From: Larkinella humicola
GTDB lineage: Bacteria > Bacteroidota > Bacteroidia > Cytophagales > Spirosomataceae
Length of the DNA stretch: 64,000 nucleotides
Assembly (NCBI RefSeq): GCF_008727875.1
Contig: NZ_VTWS01000003.1
Location: 866,728 to 930,727, forward strand
Reading direction: 5' to 3'
Below, one piece after another: positions 35,696 through 44,107 of this stretch. Both the position numbers and the translations under genes were made by a program. The notes under the pieces were generated by a model that saw only the letters and a program-made list of their open reading frames with translations, did not search any database and had not been told where the DNA came from. Position 1 is the first letter of the stretch. Every line of letters starts with the position of its first letter.

Positions 35696-36454
35696 ATGCT
35701 CCCGGTTTTCAAGCTGTCAAACGGCCCCGTTCCCTTATTGGCTTTCCACGGAATTGGTCAGGATCACCGGGCCTTTGAACCGCTGGCGCAGCAACTGGAA
35801 GGACGGTTTGCGGTGTATGCCTTCGATCTGTTTTTTCACGGCTCCCAACCCGCTCCGGTTTCTGACGATGTGCTGACCAAACAACGGTTTCAGGAAATCA
35901 TTCAGGCTTTTCTGCATCAATACCAGATCAATCGCTTCGCCGTTTTGGGGTTCAGCATGGGCGGTCGTTTTGCGCTGGCCACCGCCGAGGCTTTTCCTAA
36001 ACACACCACCGAACTCATTTTGCTGGCACCCGATGGCATTACGATTAGTCCCTGGTACCAAATGGCAACGAATACCGGTCTGGGTCGGCGGCTTTTTCGG
36101 TATTTCCTGAAGCATATGCCGCTTTTTCACCGGTTTGGGTTGCTTTTTTTAGCGTTGGGGCTTATCAATCGCAGTGTCCTGCGGTTCGCCGAAAGTACGC
36201 TTGCTACGCCGGAACAGCGGGAATCGGTGTATAATGCCTGGGTGTATTTCCGGAAATTACAGTTCAATCATCGAAAACTGAGCGAGACTTTGAATAATCA
36301 CCCGGTACGCGTGCGTTTTTTTGCCGGACATTTTGATCAGGTGCTGCCGGTTTCATACATCAAACCATTGAGCCAAAAATTACACGCATATGAACTGACG
36401 GTCTTAAAAACCGGTCACAACCGACTCCTCGAACGCGTAGGGAAGATTCTTTAA
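35696..36454 (+). CDS. Alpha/beta hydrolase (252 aa)
   Basis: I chose ATG 35696; an upstream TTG would add two residues. The fold is recognisable from LLAFHGIGQDHRAF (oxyanion region), VYAFDLFFHG, the nucleophile elbow GFSMGG with Ser87, and LLAPDGI. Near the C-terminus FFAGHFDQVLPV and LKTGHNRLLE supply the acid and His of the triad. The substrate is unknown. It is expressed downstream of prfB, with only a hairpin between. Its stop overlaps that of the convergent VTT gene by three nt. Confidence 0.88.
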   Translation: MLPVFKLSNGPVPLLAFHGIGQDHRAFEPLAQQLEGRFAVYAFDLFFHGSQPAPVSDDVLTKQRFQEIIQAFLHQYQINRFAVLGFSMGGRFALATAEAFPKHTTELILLAPDGITISPWYQMATNTGLGRRLFRYFLKHMPLFHRFGLLFLALGLINRSVLRFAESTLATPEQRESVYNAWVYFRKLQFNHRKLSETLNNHPVRVRFFAGHFDQVLPVSYIKPLSQKLHAYELTVLKTGHNRLLERVGKIL

Positions 36455-37128
36455 CGGTTTAAGGCCCGATTCAAGACGACAAATAACCCAACAACCGACG
36501 CCAACAGCAGAATCCCAATGAGAAGCTGCGTTTCATTGCCGGCATTTGGATCTTCGACTAATGCCCGGATTTCTTTGGCTTGCTTTGCCGTCCAGACCGC
36601 AATCAGGGTTCGCGGAATCATGCCCAGAAAACCGCCCAGCAAAATATTGTTCAACCGCGCACCCGACAGGGCAAACACCAGATTCGTCACGGCAAAAGGC
36701 AAAACCGGTGATAATTTCGTAAAAAAGATCACCTTCAATTCCTGCTCCCGAATGCGTTCCAGGACGTTTTTGGCCTTGGGATTTTGCTCGATGAAATGCA
36801 AAAACCGGTCCTGATCGAACCAGCTTACCAGTTTATTGACCAGTAAGATACAAACCATATTGAGCGCAAAAAGCGGCAGCAAAGCATTCCAGCCCAGAAA
36901 ATAACCAAATATTAGTGCTAGAAAGGTCGGTGGCGTCAGGGCAAACGTCGACGTCAGGCAACAGGCGATGGTTAATAGCAGCCATTCCCAGCCGTTAAAT
37001 TGAGCAACGGTTTCTTCGTTCGAAATGGTCAGATACGTCAGCGCCGAACTGAACAGGAGGGGGGCCACCGACAGGACCAATCCCGCCAGTGCTGGTCCCG
37101 AAAATGCTTTGAGTAGTACCGTCTTCAC
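36451..37128 (-). CDS. TVP38/TMEM64 (VTT domain, DedA-like) membrane protein (225 aa)
   Basis: A multipass inner-membrane protein with about five to six hydrophobic segments. The VTT core is seen as FGYFLGWNALLPLFALN, FFTKLSPVLPFAVTNLVFALSG and GFLGMIPRTLIAVW, with the re-entrant proline/glycine pattern of the DedA/TVP38 superfamily. Such proteins are implicated in lipid scrambling or undecaprenyl-phosphate handling. It is monocistronic, convergent to the hydrolase and divergent from the trans-sulfuration gene. Substrate and direction are not deducible. Confidence 0.88.
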   Translation of the reverse strand: MKTVLLKAFSGPALAGLVLSVAPLLFSSALTYLTISNEETVAQFNGWEWLLLTIACCLTSTFALTPPTFLALIFGYFLGWNALLPLFALNMVCILLVNKLVSWFDQDRFLHFIEQNPKAKNVLERIREQELKVIFFTKLSPVLPFAVTNLVFALSGARLNNILLGGFLGMIPRTLIAVWTAKQAKEIRALVEDPNAGNETQLLIGILLLASVVGLFVVLNRALNR

Positions 37129-37194
37129 GCACCAAACTTACAGCTTTTCATGGCAATGACTGGCACGGTTTCCAAAACCGTGTTACATTCGGGT

Positions 37195-38334
37195 ATGAAA
37201 TTCGCAACCAAAGCCATCCACGCCGGCATTGAACCGGACCCCACGACGGGCGCCATCATGACGCCGATTTACCAAACCTCGACCTATGTTCAGGAATCGC
37301 CCGGCAAGCACAAGGGCTACGAATACGCCAGGACGCAAAACCCGACGCGAACGGTTTTGCAAAACAACCTGGCCGCGCTGGAAAATGGCAAACACGGGAT
37401 TTGCTACGCATCCGGGCTGGCCGCGACTGATGCCATTCTGAAGCTTTTCAAACCCGGCGACGAGATTATTGCCAGCAACGACCTCTACGGCGGCACGTAC
37501 CGGATTATGGTGCGGGTTTTTCAGGAATACGGCATCAAATTCACCTTTATCGGACTGGAGAATCCTTCAGCACTGGAGAGCGCTATCACGCCCGAAACGA
37601 AAATGGTCTGGATTGAAACGCCGACCAATCCACTGCTGCGAATCGTTGATATTCAAGCCATTGCCGCGATTACCAAAGCAAAAAACACCTTGTTGGTGGT
37701 CGATAATACGTTTGCGTCGCCGTATCTGCAAAATCCACTGGATCAGGGTGCTGATATTGTGCTTCACTCGGTGACGAAATACCTCGGCGGTCACTCCGAC
37801 ACGGTGATGGGCGCAATTGTTCTGAACGATGATGAGCTAACGAAACGGCTGGAATTTATCCAGAATGCGTGCGGGGCCGTTCCGGGGCCGCAAGATTGCT
37901 TTCTGGTTTTGCGCGGCATTAAAACGCTGCACATCCGGATGCAGCGGCACTGCGAAAATGCGCTGCAAGTTGCCCGGTTTTTGAGTCAGCATCCGAAAGT
38001 GAGTCAGGTGAATTATCCGGGGCTGGAAAATCATCCGCAGCACGAACTGGCGAAGAAGCAGATGCGCGGTTTTGGCGGGATGGTGTCCTTCGAACTCCAC
38101 GGCGATTCGCTCCCGGAAGCCATCAAAGTGATGGAAAGTTTCGAGGTGTTTTCGCTGGGCGAATCGCTCGGGGGTGTCGAGTCGCTTTGCACGCATCCGG
38201 CTTCGATGACGCACGCCAGCATTCCGAAAGAAGAACGGGCGAAGAACGGCTTGAAAGACACGCTGATTCGGTTAAGTGTTGGTATTGAGGACGTTGACGA
38301 TTTGATTGCAGATTTGAATCAGGCGATTGGGTAA
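37195..38334 (+). CDS. Cystathionine gamma-synthase/lyase, PLP-dependent trans-sulfuration enzyme (379 aa)
   Basis: I chose ATG 37195 (MKFATKAIHAGIEPDPTTGA), which is the standard family start; in-frame ATGs at 37150 and 37156 would add 13-15 atypical residues. Hallmarks are TPIYQTSTYVQESPGKHKGYEYART, ASGLAATDAI, ETPTNPLLRIVDI, the PLP lysine Lys195 in SVTKYLGGHSD, and SLGGVESLCTHPASMTHA. It makes or cleaves cystathionine in methionine/cysteine metabolism; synthase and lyase cannot be told apart from sequence. Its stop codon TAATG contains the next start, linking it to the DUF4258/DUF2283 pair. Confidence 0.92.
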   Translation: MKFATKAIHAGIEPDPTTGAIMTPIYQTSTYVQESPGKHKGYEYARTQNPTRTVLQNNLAALENGKHGICYASGLAATDAILKLFKPGDEIIASNDLYGGTYRIMVRVFQEYGIKFTFIGLENPSALESAITPETKMVWIETPTNPLLRIVDIQAIAAITKAKNTLLVVDNTFASPYLQNPLDQGADIVLHSVTKYLGGHSDTVMGAIVLNDDELTKRLEFIQNACGAVPGPQDCFLVLRGIKTLHIRMQRHCENALQVARFLSQHPKVSQVNYPGLENHPQHELAKKQMRGFGGMVSFELHGDSLPEAIKVMESFEVFSLGESLGGVESLCTHPASMTHASIPKEERAKNGLKDTLIRLSVGIEDVDDLIADLNQAIG

Positions 38335-38588
38335 TGAATAGGAGTTTCGAACTATCACGCCATGCGATCGAACAAATGAGCTTACGCGGTATTTCTTTAG
38401 AAGTGGTGAATACGATTTTAGAGAATCCTGACAAAATAATCCCCGATGGAATTGGACAAGTTATTTACCAGTCCACGGTTCTTTTATCTGGCAAAAATTA
38501 TCTAGTCAGAATATTTGTTAACTCCGAAAAGACGCCGAACTTGGTTAAAACGGTATATCGAACTTCTAAACTAAGTAAATACGTATGA
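38334..38588 (+). CDS. DUF4258 protein, possible toxin-like partner (84 aa)
   Basis: The ATG at 38334 shares its A with the preceding stop. The protein (SRHAIEQMSLRGISLEVVNTILENPDKI ... YQSTVLLSGKNYLVRIFVN ... VKTVYRTSKLSKY) fits DUF4258, whose strand/helix layout resembles RelE/BrnT-like small RNases. It overlaps the next gene by 4 nt, and DUF4258-DUF2283 pairs are frequent in bacterial genomes. Toxin activity is not shown, and the catalytic residues of RelE are not evident. Together with its partner it is a candidate toxin-antitoxin module riding in the 3' end of a biosynthetic transcript. Confidence 0.85.
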   Translation: MNRSFELSRHAIEQMSLRGISLEVVNTILENPDKIIPDGIGQVIYQSTVLLSGKNYLVRIFVNSEKTPNLVKTVYRTSKLSKYV

Positions 38589-38779
38589 AAGTGAAATACG
38601 ATAAAGAAACCGATATACTTTACATTCGCCTGAGCGATGAACCGATTGCCGAAAGTGATGAAGATAAACCTGGTGTTATCCTTGACTATTCGGAAACGGG
38701 CTCGCTGGTTGGAATCGAAGTATTAAATGCTTCGAGTACACAAATTAATCCGAGTAAAGTTGAAATAGAAATGGCATAA
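38585..38779 (+). CDS. DUF2283 protein, possible antitoxin-like partner (64 aa)
   Basis: A compact acidic protein: MKVKYDKETDILYIRLSDEPIAESDEDKPGVILDYSETGSLVGIEVLNASS. This is the DUF2283 family, predicted to be a small beta-rich fold. It overlaps the DUF4258 gene by ATGA, so the two are translated together and may form a complex. A bidirectional terminator follows immediately. Its role is unproven. Confidence 0.9.
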   Translation: MKVKYDKETDILYIRLSDEPIAESDEDKPGVILDYSETGSLVGIEVLNASSTQINPSKVEIEMA

Positions 38780-38780
38780 A

Positions 38781-38807
38781 AAAGCCGGTTACAAACCGGC
38801 TTTTTTT
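38781..38807. terminator. Bidirectional terminator between DUF2283 and the TPP-controlled receptor
   Basis: AAAGCCGGTT (38781-38790), loop ACA, AACCGGCTTT (38794-38803), with an A-run before and a T-run to 38807 after. It therefore terminates both the + DUF2283 gene and the - receptor gene ending at 38809. Confidence 0.9.
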
Positions 38808-38808
38808 A

Positions 38809-41190
38809 CTAAAACCGCATTTTTACCCCCGCCAGAAAATTCCGTCCGGCTTGTGGATAATAGAAGTTTTCCGTCACGGTTTTCCCTTCCGAAATGTAGC
38901 TGAACGTGTAGCCGTTCGACTCATACAACTCACTCAGGACATTATTCAGCAGAAATGAAAACGAAAGTTCGTTCATCCCTTTGGGCTTTACGGTATAAAT
39001 AAACCGCAGATCGTTCACAAAATACGCGTCCAGTTGGCGGTTTTCGTTGGATGTATTGTCCAGGTATTGCTTCCCGACGTATTTCGATAACAACCCGATT
39101 TCCAGCCCTTTCGCGGGCGTATACAGCAATTGCGAGCCTACAATGGTATTCGGCGCAAACGCAATGTCGGTGTTTGCATACTGATTTACTTTCTGCTCGC
39201 CGGTGTCATAGTTGTCCAGAAACTCCGTAAACGTTTTGACTTTATTCTGGCTGAAAGTCGCGTTGACGTTCCAGCGCAGATTTTTCGCCAGCGCAGTTCC
39301 AGCTTCCAGTTCGATCCCGGCGCGGTAACTGCTCGGTATATTGACACGGTTGTACGCCCCAACATCATTGATCTGCCCGGTCAATACCAGTTCATTTTTG
39401 TATTTCATGTAATACAGATTGGCCGAAAAAGCCAGCCGCTGGGTTTGCAGCTTGTACCCCGCTTCCCAGTCATTCAATGCCTCCGCTTTCGGGCGGCTGG
39501 CGGGTGTCGATTGCGTGTAGTCATTGCGGTTCGGTTCCCGGTGACCAACGCCGTAGGATGCATACACGGTGCTGCGGTCGTTCAGGGCGTACGTAATACC
39601 GGCCTTGGGATTAAAGAAGCTCAAATTAGCATCCTGCTGCACATTCCGTAGTTGATTGTCGAAGCCTAAAAACGAGTAACCGACCGTCCGCACCTGCAAA
39701 TCGACAAAAGCGTTTAGTTTTGACGTAAACTGATAGTAGGCCTTCCCGTACAGATTAAAATCGGTTTTGGTGGCATCATTGTCGTAATACCGGTGCCGGA
39801 TGTTGCCCGTGCTGGCAAACCGCGCCCAGATTACTTCGCCGTAATGCTTACCCCGGTATTGATTCCAGCCCCCGCCGATGTGGGCCGTCAGCTTCCCGAA
39901 ACTGTTGTAATCCAGCGAAAAAACCGCCCCGTAAAAGTCATTGTCCAGCCAGCGACGACGAATCAAATCAGTTCGGCTGATGGTCGAATCACGGATCACG
40001 ATCGACGGCAAACCGTAGTCGGCCAGGTCGTTATCAGCCCGGTATTGCTCATAATAGCCCCGGCCCTGCGTGTAGTGCAACGACGCGTTCAATCGCCAGT
40101 TGCGGCTCAGTTCGCGCGAACTAATCAACTGGTAATGATCCTGTTGATAATTGTCCACTTCATTGTCGTAGGTGTAGGAATTATACGTACGATTGGTTTT
40201 CAGCAAGCTTTCGGGAATACCATTCCAGGATTGGTACGTCTTTTCTGTCCCGGAAAAGACATTCAGCCGCACGAAGCTTTTTTTGCCGTACCAGCCCCCT
40301 GAAAGGTAAAACGATTTCAGATTGGACGACGCACGATCGACAAAACCGTCGGAAACAATGCGGGAAAGCCGGGCATCTACCACAAAGTGATTGTTCAACA
40401 AGCCCGAACCGGCTTTAACCGTCGTTTTTAACGTGTTAAAAGAACCGCCCGAAACATCTACTTCGCCATACGGATTTTTCTCGAAACTGTTGGTTTGCAC
40501 GTTCACCGATGCTCCAAAAGCCCCCGCGCCGTTGGTCGATGTGCCGACGCCCCGCTGAATCTGAATGCTGCTGACGGACGACGCCAGATCGGGCATATTG
40601 ACCCAAAACGTCCCCTGCGATTCGGCATCGTTGTATGGTATTCCGTTAACGGTGACGTTAATCCGCGTCGCATCCGAACCCCGAATCCGAAAACCGGTGT
40701 AGCCCACGCCCGCGCCCGCGTCGGAGGTCGTAACCAGCGATGGCGTGAAATTGAGCAGCAGCGGAATGTCCTGACCCAGATTCTGTTTGTTGAGTTCCCG
40801 CGCCGAAACGTTCGTGTAGGCAATTGCCGACTTCTGATTAGCCCGCGTGGCACTAACCACCACCTCATCGATGGCAACGGCGGTTTTAGTGAGCGATACG
40901 GCGATCTCAGCATCCTGATTCAGTTCGACGGCTTGCAAAACCGGCTCATAACCCAGCAGAGAAATACGAAGCTGGAGTGAACCCGGTTTGAGATTGGTCA
41001 GACGAAAAGCCCCGCTGGCGTCGGCATAGGTGCCTTTGAACGTGCCTTCGACCGCAATGGCAGCTCCGGGTAAGATTCCGCCGTCGGCATCGCTGACTTT
41101 TCCAGAAATGGAGAATTGGGCCCAGGCGGGCAGGCATGACAAGCAAAGTAACGCTGCCACACCAACAAGATAGGTCGTAACTTTTTTCAT
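38809..41190 (-). CDS. TonB-dependent outer-membrane receptor, probable thiamine transporter (793 aa)
   Basis: I chose ATG 41190 (MKKVTTYLVGVAALLCLS...AWAQ); an in-frame ATG at 41274 lies in the riboswitch trail. Order: carboxypeptidase-regulatory domain (ISGKVSDADGGILPGAAI), TonB-box region (AIDEVVVSATRANQKS), plug (LLLNFTPSLVTTSD, GFRIRGSDATRINVTVNGIPYND, VGTSTNGAGAFGASVNVQT) and a barrel to the C-terminal KMRF. A TPP riboswitch lies directly upstream on the same strand, so expression should fall when thiamine pyrophosphate is abundant, pointing to uptake of thiamine or a precursor. No SusD partner is nearby. Confidence 0.92.
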   Translation of the reverse strand: MKKVTTYLVGVAALLCLSCLPAWAQFSISGKVSDADGGILPGAAIAVEGTFKGTYADASGAFRLTNLKPGSLQLRISLLGYEPVLQAVELNQDAEIAVSLTKTAVAIDEVVVSATRANQKSAIAYTNVSARELNKQNLGQDIPLLLNFTPSLVTTSDAGAGVGYTGFRIRGSDATRINVTVNGIPYNDAESQGTFWVNMPDLASSVSSIQIQRGVGTSTNGAGAFGASVNVQTNSFEKNPYGEVDVSGGSFNTLKTTVKAGSGLLNNHFVVDARLSRIVSDGFVDRASSNLKSFYLSGGWYGKKSFVRLNVFSGTEKTYQSWNGIPESLLKTNRTYNSYTYDNEVDNYQQDHYQLISSRELSRNWRLNASLHYTQGRGYYEQYRADNDLADYGLPSIVIRDSTISRTDLIRRRWLDNDFYGAVFSLDYNSFGKLTAHIGGGWNQYRGKHYGEVIWARFASTGNIRHRYYDNDATKTDFNLYGKAYYQFTSKLNAFVDLQVRTVGYSFLGFDNQLRNVQQDANLSFFNPKAGITYALNDRSTVYASYGVGHREPNRNDYTQSTPASRPKAEALNDWEAGYKLQTQRLAFSANLYYMKYKNELVLTGQINDVGAYNRVNIPSSYRAGIELEAGTALAKNLRWNVNATFSQNKVKTFTEFLDNYDTGEQKVNQYANTDIAFAPNTIVGSQLLYTPAKGLEIGLLSKYVGKQYLDNTSNENRQLDAYFVNDLRFIYTVKPKGMNELSFSFLLNNVLSELYESNGYTFSYISEGKTVTENFYYPQAGRNFLAGVKMRF

Positions 41191-41295
41191 GTGACTGAAA
41201 AGTTTACGATAGGCAAGGGGCCAACCTACCTTTTGGTTGTTTGGATGATAAATTAAATTGTGCGGTCGAGCCATTTTGACCCGTTCCGCAGATCC

Positions 41296-41374
41296 GTTCC
41301 CTTCGCCGGCATTACCCGGTGCAGGTTCAATGGGTATAATCTCAGCCCGTTGTATTAAGGCACCCCTTATTAAG
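41296..41374 (-). promoter_or_regulatory. TPP (thi-box) riboswitch
   Basis: Read on the minus strand: GGGGTGCC near 41367, then GGGCTGAGA (about 41349-41340), ATACCCATTGAACCTG (about 41336-41321), CCGGGTAATGCCGGCG and AGGGAA (about 41297). These are the strongly conserved TPP aptamer blocks: CUGAGA, ACCC...GAACCUG, the GGUAAUGCC-type P4/P5 segment and AGGGAA. It precedes the TonB-dependent receptor by 106 nt. The expression platform, probably controlling translation or termination in the 41190-41295 stretch, is not resolved. Confidence 0.93.
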
Positions 41375-41384
41375 ATTAGCGACG

Positions 41385-41392
41385 CAAAGGTA
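41385..41392 (-). promoter_or_regulatory. -7 element (TACCTTTG) of the riboswitch-controlled receptor
   Basis: An exact TAnnTTTG about 10 nt upstream of the aptamer start, on the minus strand. The nearest TTG is 23 nt further upstream (41418-41416), longer than the usual 19-20. Confidence 0.6.
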
Positions 41393-41548
41393 ATGCATAA
41401 AAGCGGTCATGCTGACAAAAAAGGCATCTTTACACTTTTATTTAAAACCAGTGAACTCAAATCCTAGTTTAAATGTATATACATTAAATGTAGCAACATT
41501 TAAAAACTCAAACCAAAACGAATTGCTTTAATTAACTGATATTCAATT

Positions 41549-42490
41549 ATGGAAACGCTCGTCAATGGGTTACACCACGTCACTGCTCTCGCCGGAGAAG
41601 CCCAACGCAATGTTGATTTTTACACCCATATTCTGGGGTTACGACTGGTTAAAAAAACAATCAATTTCGACGCACCGGACGTGTACCACCTGTATTACGG
41701 TGACGAAACCGGGTCGCCGGGCAGCATTCTGACCTTTTTCCCGTACGGAAAAAACATTCACCGCGGACGCAAGGGTGGGGGACAACTGACCTACACCGCC
41801 TTTTCTATTCCGTCCGAATCGTTGACCTACTGGATCAACCGGTTGAATGAATTCAATATTGCGCATACTGAACCGCTGCAACGGTTTAACGAAACGTATC
41901 TACGGTTTGAAGATTTCGACGGCATGGGCATCGAACTGGTCGCCAATGACGCTGATCAAAGGCCGGGCTGGTCGAACGGTTTTATTCCCGTCGAACACGC
42001 CGTGAAAGGTTTTCACACCGTTACACTGAACGAGTTTCGGATCGACGACACGGTAAAATTATTAACCGAATCGCTCGGCCACACGTTGGTATCGGAAGAA
42101 GCCGGACGGTTCCGGTTCCAGGCAGGGAAAGGCGGTTCCGGCAATTACGTCGACGTTCAGCATTCACCGAATGATGTCCGCGGACAGCAGGGTGGTGGCT
42201 CGGTTCACCACGTGGCTTTCTCGACGGATACGGACGAATCACAACTCGTTCTCCAGCATCAGCTTCTGGAAGCCGGGTATCAGGTGACGCCCGTTCAGGA
42301 TCGGAATTATTTCCACAGCATTTATTTCCGCGAACCGGGCGGTATTTTATTTGAAGTCGCCACCAATCCTCCGGGCTTCTCGGTGGACGAACCGGTTGCA
42401 GAATTGGGCAAAACGCTTAAATTGCCGGAGTGGTACGAACCCCGTCGCGCTAAAATCGAAGCGGCTTTACCGAAAATCGAAGTAAAATAA
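41549..42490 (+). CDS. Ring-cleaving dioxygenase, VOC family, MhqO-like (313 aa)
   Basis: A two-domain vicinal-oxygen-chelate enzyme. METLVNGLHHVTALAGEAQRNVDFYTHILGLRLVKKTINFD begins the first domain and GFHTVTLNEFR begins the second. Metal-ligand candidates are His9/His10, a Glu in the GIELVAND strand, His near residue 218 (VHHVAFSTD) and Glu in GGILFEVATNPPGF. Length and motifs fit the MhqO/MhqA subgroup linked to quinone or catechol stress. It is followed 79 nt later by a matching MhqD-like hydrolase. The substrate is inferred from the neighbour pair. Confidence 0.9.
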   Translation: METLVNGLHHVTALAGEAQRNVDFYTHILGLRLVKKTINFDAPDVYHLYYGDETGSPGSILTFFPYGKNIHRGRKGGGQLTYTAFSIPSESLTYWINRLNEFNIAHTEPLQRFNETYLRFEDFDGMGIELVANDADQRPGWSNGFIPVEHAVKGFHTVTLNEFRIDDTVKLLTESLGHTLVSEEAGRFRFQAGKGGSGNYVDVQHSPNDVRGQQGGGSVHHVAFSTDTDESQLVLQHQLLEAGYQVTPVQDRNYFHSIYFREPGGILFEVATNPPGFSVDEPVAELGKTLKLPEWYEPRRAKIEAALPKIEVK

Positions 42491-42569
42491 TCGCTTTCTC
42501 TCGTCCGGTTTTGTCATTCCAGTCCTTTCGATTGGCATGGCAAAACCGGAGTAATCCGTAGAAGTTGCT

Positions 42570-43235
42570 ATGATACACAATCCGAATAATTTCGTAACCG
42601 CCGGGAAACCGCTGGAAAAAGCTACCAAAGTCATGATTATGATCCACGGTCGGGGAGCGCCGGCGCGGGATATTTTGTCGTTGTCGGACCACATCGACGA
42701 CAAGGAATTTGCCTTCATTGCGCCCCAGGCCAGCCAGAATACGTGGTATCCCTATTCGTTTTTGAGTCCGCTGGAACAAAACGAACCGTATTTGTCATCG
42801 GCACTTCAGGTGTTGAGCAGCATTCGCGCCCGGTTGCAATCCGATTATAATTTTAAAACGCCCCAGATTTTCTGGCTGGGCTTTTCGCAGGGCGCTTGTC
42901 TGGCGCTGGAATACGTGGCCCGCAACGCAATGCCCTACGGGGGTGTCTTTGGTTTGAGCGGTGGTTTGATCGGCCCTCCGGGAACACCCCGGTTGTATGA
43001 AGGGGAGTTGGACGAAACACCGGTTTTTCTGGGTTGCAGCGACATTGACCCGCATATCCCGAAAGAACGCGTGATTGAGTCGGAAGGTGTGTTTCGATCG
43101 ATGGGTGCGGAAGTGACGATGAAATTATATCCAAATTTTCCGCATTCGGTCAACGAAGATGAGCTAAAGATTGTTAATCAATTGATTGCTGGTTCGCCCA
43201 CGTCCGGTGCCACCATTCGAGAACTGTACACCTAA
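42570..43235 (+). CDS. Phospholipase/carboxylesterase-type hydrolase, MhqD-like (221 aa)
   Basis: A serine hydrolase with MIMIHGRGAPARDI (oxyanion hole), the elbow GFSQGA with Ser106, an acid in LGCSDIDPHIP and His in YPNFPHSVN. It belongs to the LysoPL/carboxylesterase branch that includes B. subtilis MhqD. It is paired with the ring-cleaving dioxygenase upstream as in mhqNOD, suggesting hydrolysis of ring-cleavage products. The next gene, a small isomerase-like protein, starts 13 nt after its stop, so the three form one transcript. Confidence 0.9.
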   Translation: MIHNPNNFVTAGKPLEKATKVMIMIHGRGAPARDILSLSDHIDDKEFAFIAPQASQNTWYPYSFLSPLEQNEPYLSSALQVLSSIRARLQSDYNFKTPQIFWLGFSQGACLALEYVARNAMPYGGVFGLSGGLIGPPGTPRLYEGELDETPVFLGCSDIDPHIPKERVIESEGVFRSMGAEVTMKLYPNFPHSVNEDELKIVNQLIAGSPTSGATIRELYT

Positions 43236-43248
43236 AACTACCACCGCC

Positions 43249-43545
43249 ATGAGCCAGTTTATGGTAGAATTTGATCTCCCGGTTAACATGACCGAGGAAT
43301 TTACGTCAAAAATCCCGCTTCAGCGGCTGAAAGTAAATGAGCTGATGGAAAGCGGAAAACTGCTTTCGTACGCTTTATCCTACGATCGTCAGAAATTATG
43401 GTGTGTTGTGAAAGCACTGACTGAATTTGATGCGATTGAAATTATTTCGGAATTCCCGTTGATCAATTACATGGAGCCGACGATTACGGAACTGATGTTC
43501 AACAATATCGTTTCGTTACGAATGCCCTTGTTTTCGCTGAATTGA
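43249..43545 (+). CDS. Muconolactone-isomerase-like small protein (98 aa)
   Basis: I chose ATG 43249 (MSQFMVEFDLPVNMTEEF) rather than an upstream in-frame codon that overlaps the hydrolase. The ferredoxin-like dimeric barrel pattern (MVEFDLPVNMTEEFTSKIPLQRLKV, GKLLSYALSYDRQKLWCVVKA, ISEFPLINYMEPTITEL) resembles muconolactone delta-isomerase, including the L-P-L-x-x-Y-M segment. Together with the MhqO/MhqD-like genes it suggests a short pathway for catechol- or quinone-derived lactones. The assignment is by pattern only; catalytic residues of true muconolactone isomerase are not verified. Confidence 0.75.
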   Translation: MSQFMVEFDLPVNMTEEFTSKIPLQRLKVNELMESGKLLSYALSYDRQKLWCVVKALTEFDAIEIISEFPLINYMEPTITELMFNNIVSLRMPLFSLN

Positions 43546-43576
43546 CTATTTTTGCCTTCTCATCTTCCGCTTATTC

Positions 43577-44014
43577 ATGGCAAATTTTAGAGTCGTTCAA
43601 TCGGATTCGGACTTAAAACCGTACGCTGCTTTTCGAGTGGCCCGAATCGACGGCCAGAAGGCCCAGACGTTCAAAGCATTTTATGAGCAAATGGCCCGCG
43701 AGCTCAAATTCCCGGATTATTTTGAATTCAACCTGGAATCCCTGGATGAATTACTGAACGATCTGGATTGGCTGGAGGATGACAAAATTGCGCTGTACAT
43801 CACCCATTCGGACGTTTTTCTGTCGCAGGAAAAAAATGAAGCGCGCAAGGTGGAATTGCTGAACGTCCTGGATGTGGCCGCCGAAGACTGGAAATGGGTC
43901 GATGAGGAAGAAGAGGGCGTTACGCCCCGCGAGCTGGTGATTTTGTTTCAACCCGGCGACGCGTTCACTGCGCTGTTGGATAAAGAAGATTTTGCGTACG
44001 ACCGCACCGTTTAA
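43577..44014 (+). CDS. Barstar family protein (145 aa)
   Basis: The barstar (RNase inhibitor) core is seen as RVARIDGQKAQTFKAFYEQMARELKFPDYFEFNLESLDELLNDLDWLE, followed by IALYITHSDVFL and an acidic C-terminus. True barstars bind and inhibit barnase-type RNases. No barnase or other toxin gene is adjacent, so this is an orphan: either an immunity gene against imported toxins or a housekeeping relative. It sits 31 nt after the isomerase-like gene and 93 nt before mfd. Confidence 0.9.
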   Translation: MANFRVVQSDSDLKPYAAFRVARIDGQKAQTFKAFYEQMARELKFPDYFEFNLESLDELLNDLDWLEDDKIALYITHSDVFLSQEKNEARKVELLNVLDVAAEDWKWVDEEEEGVTPRELVILFQPGDAFTALLDKEDFAYDRTV

Positions 44015-44107
44015 TTTTGCAACCAAAACCGCTTGCAGACGGTTAATCAGTTGCTGTGTGCCGCATGGAAAATTCGCTCCCTGCGGCTTTTGGCATTTTA
44101 TTTTTCT

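Noticed and set aside
43577..44014. A barnase gene as partner of the barstar
   Set aside because: Neither flanking gene nor any small frame nearby has barnase features.
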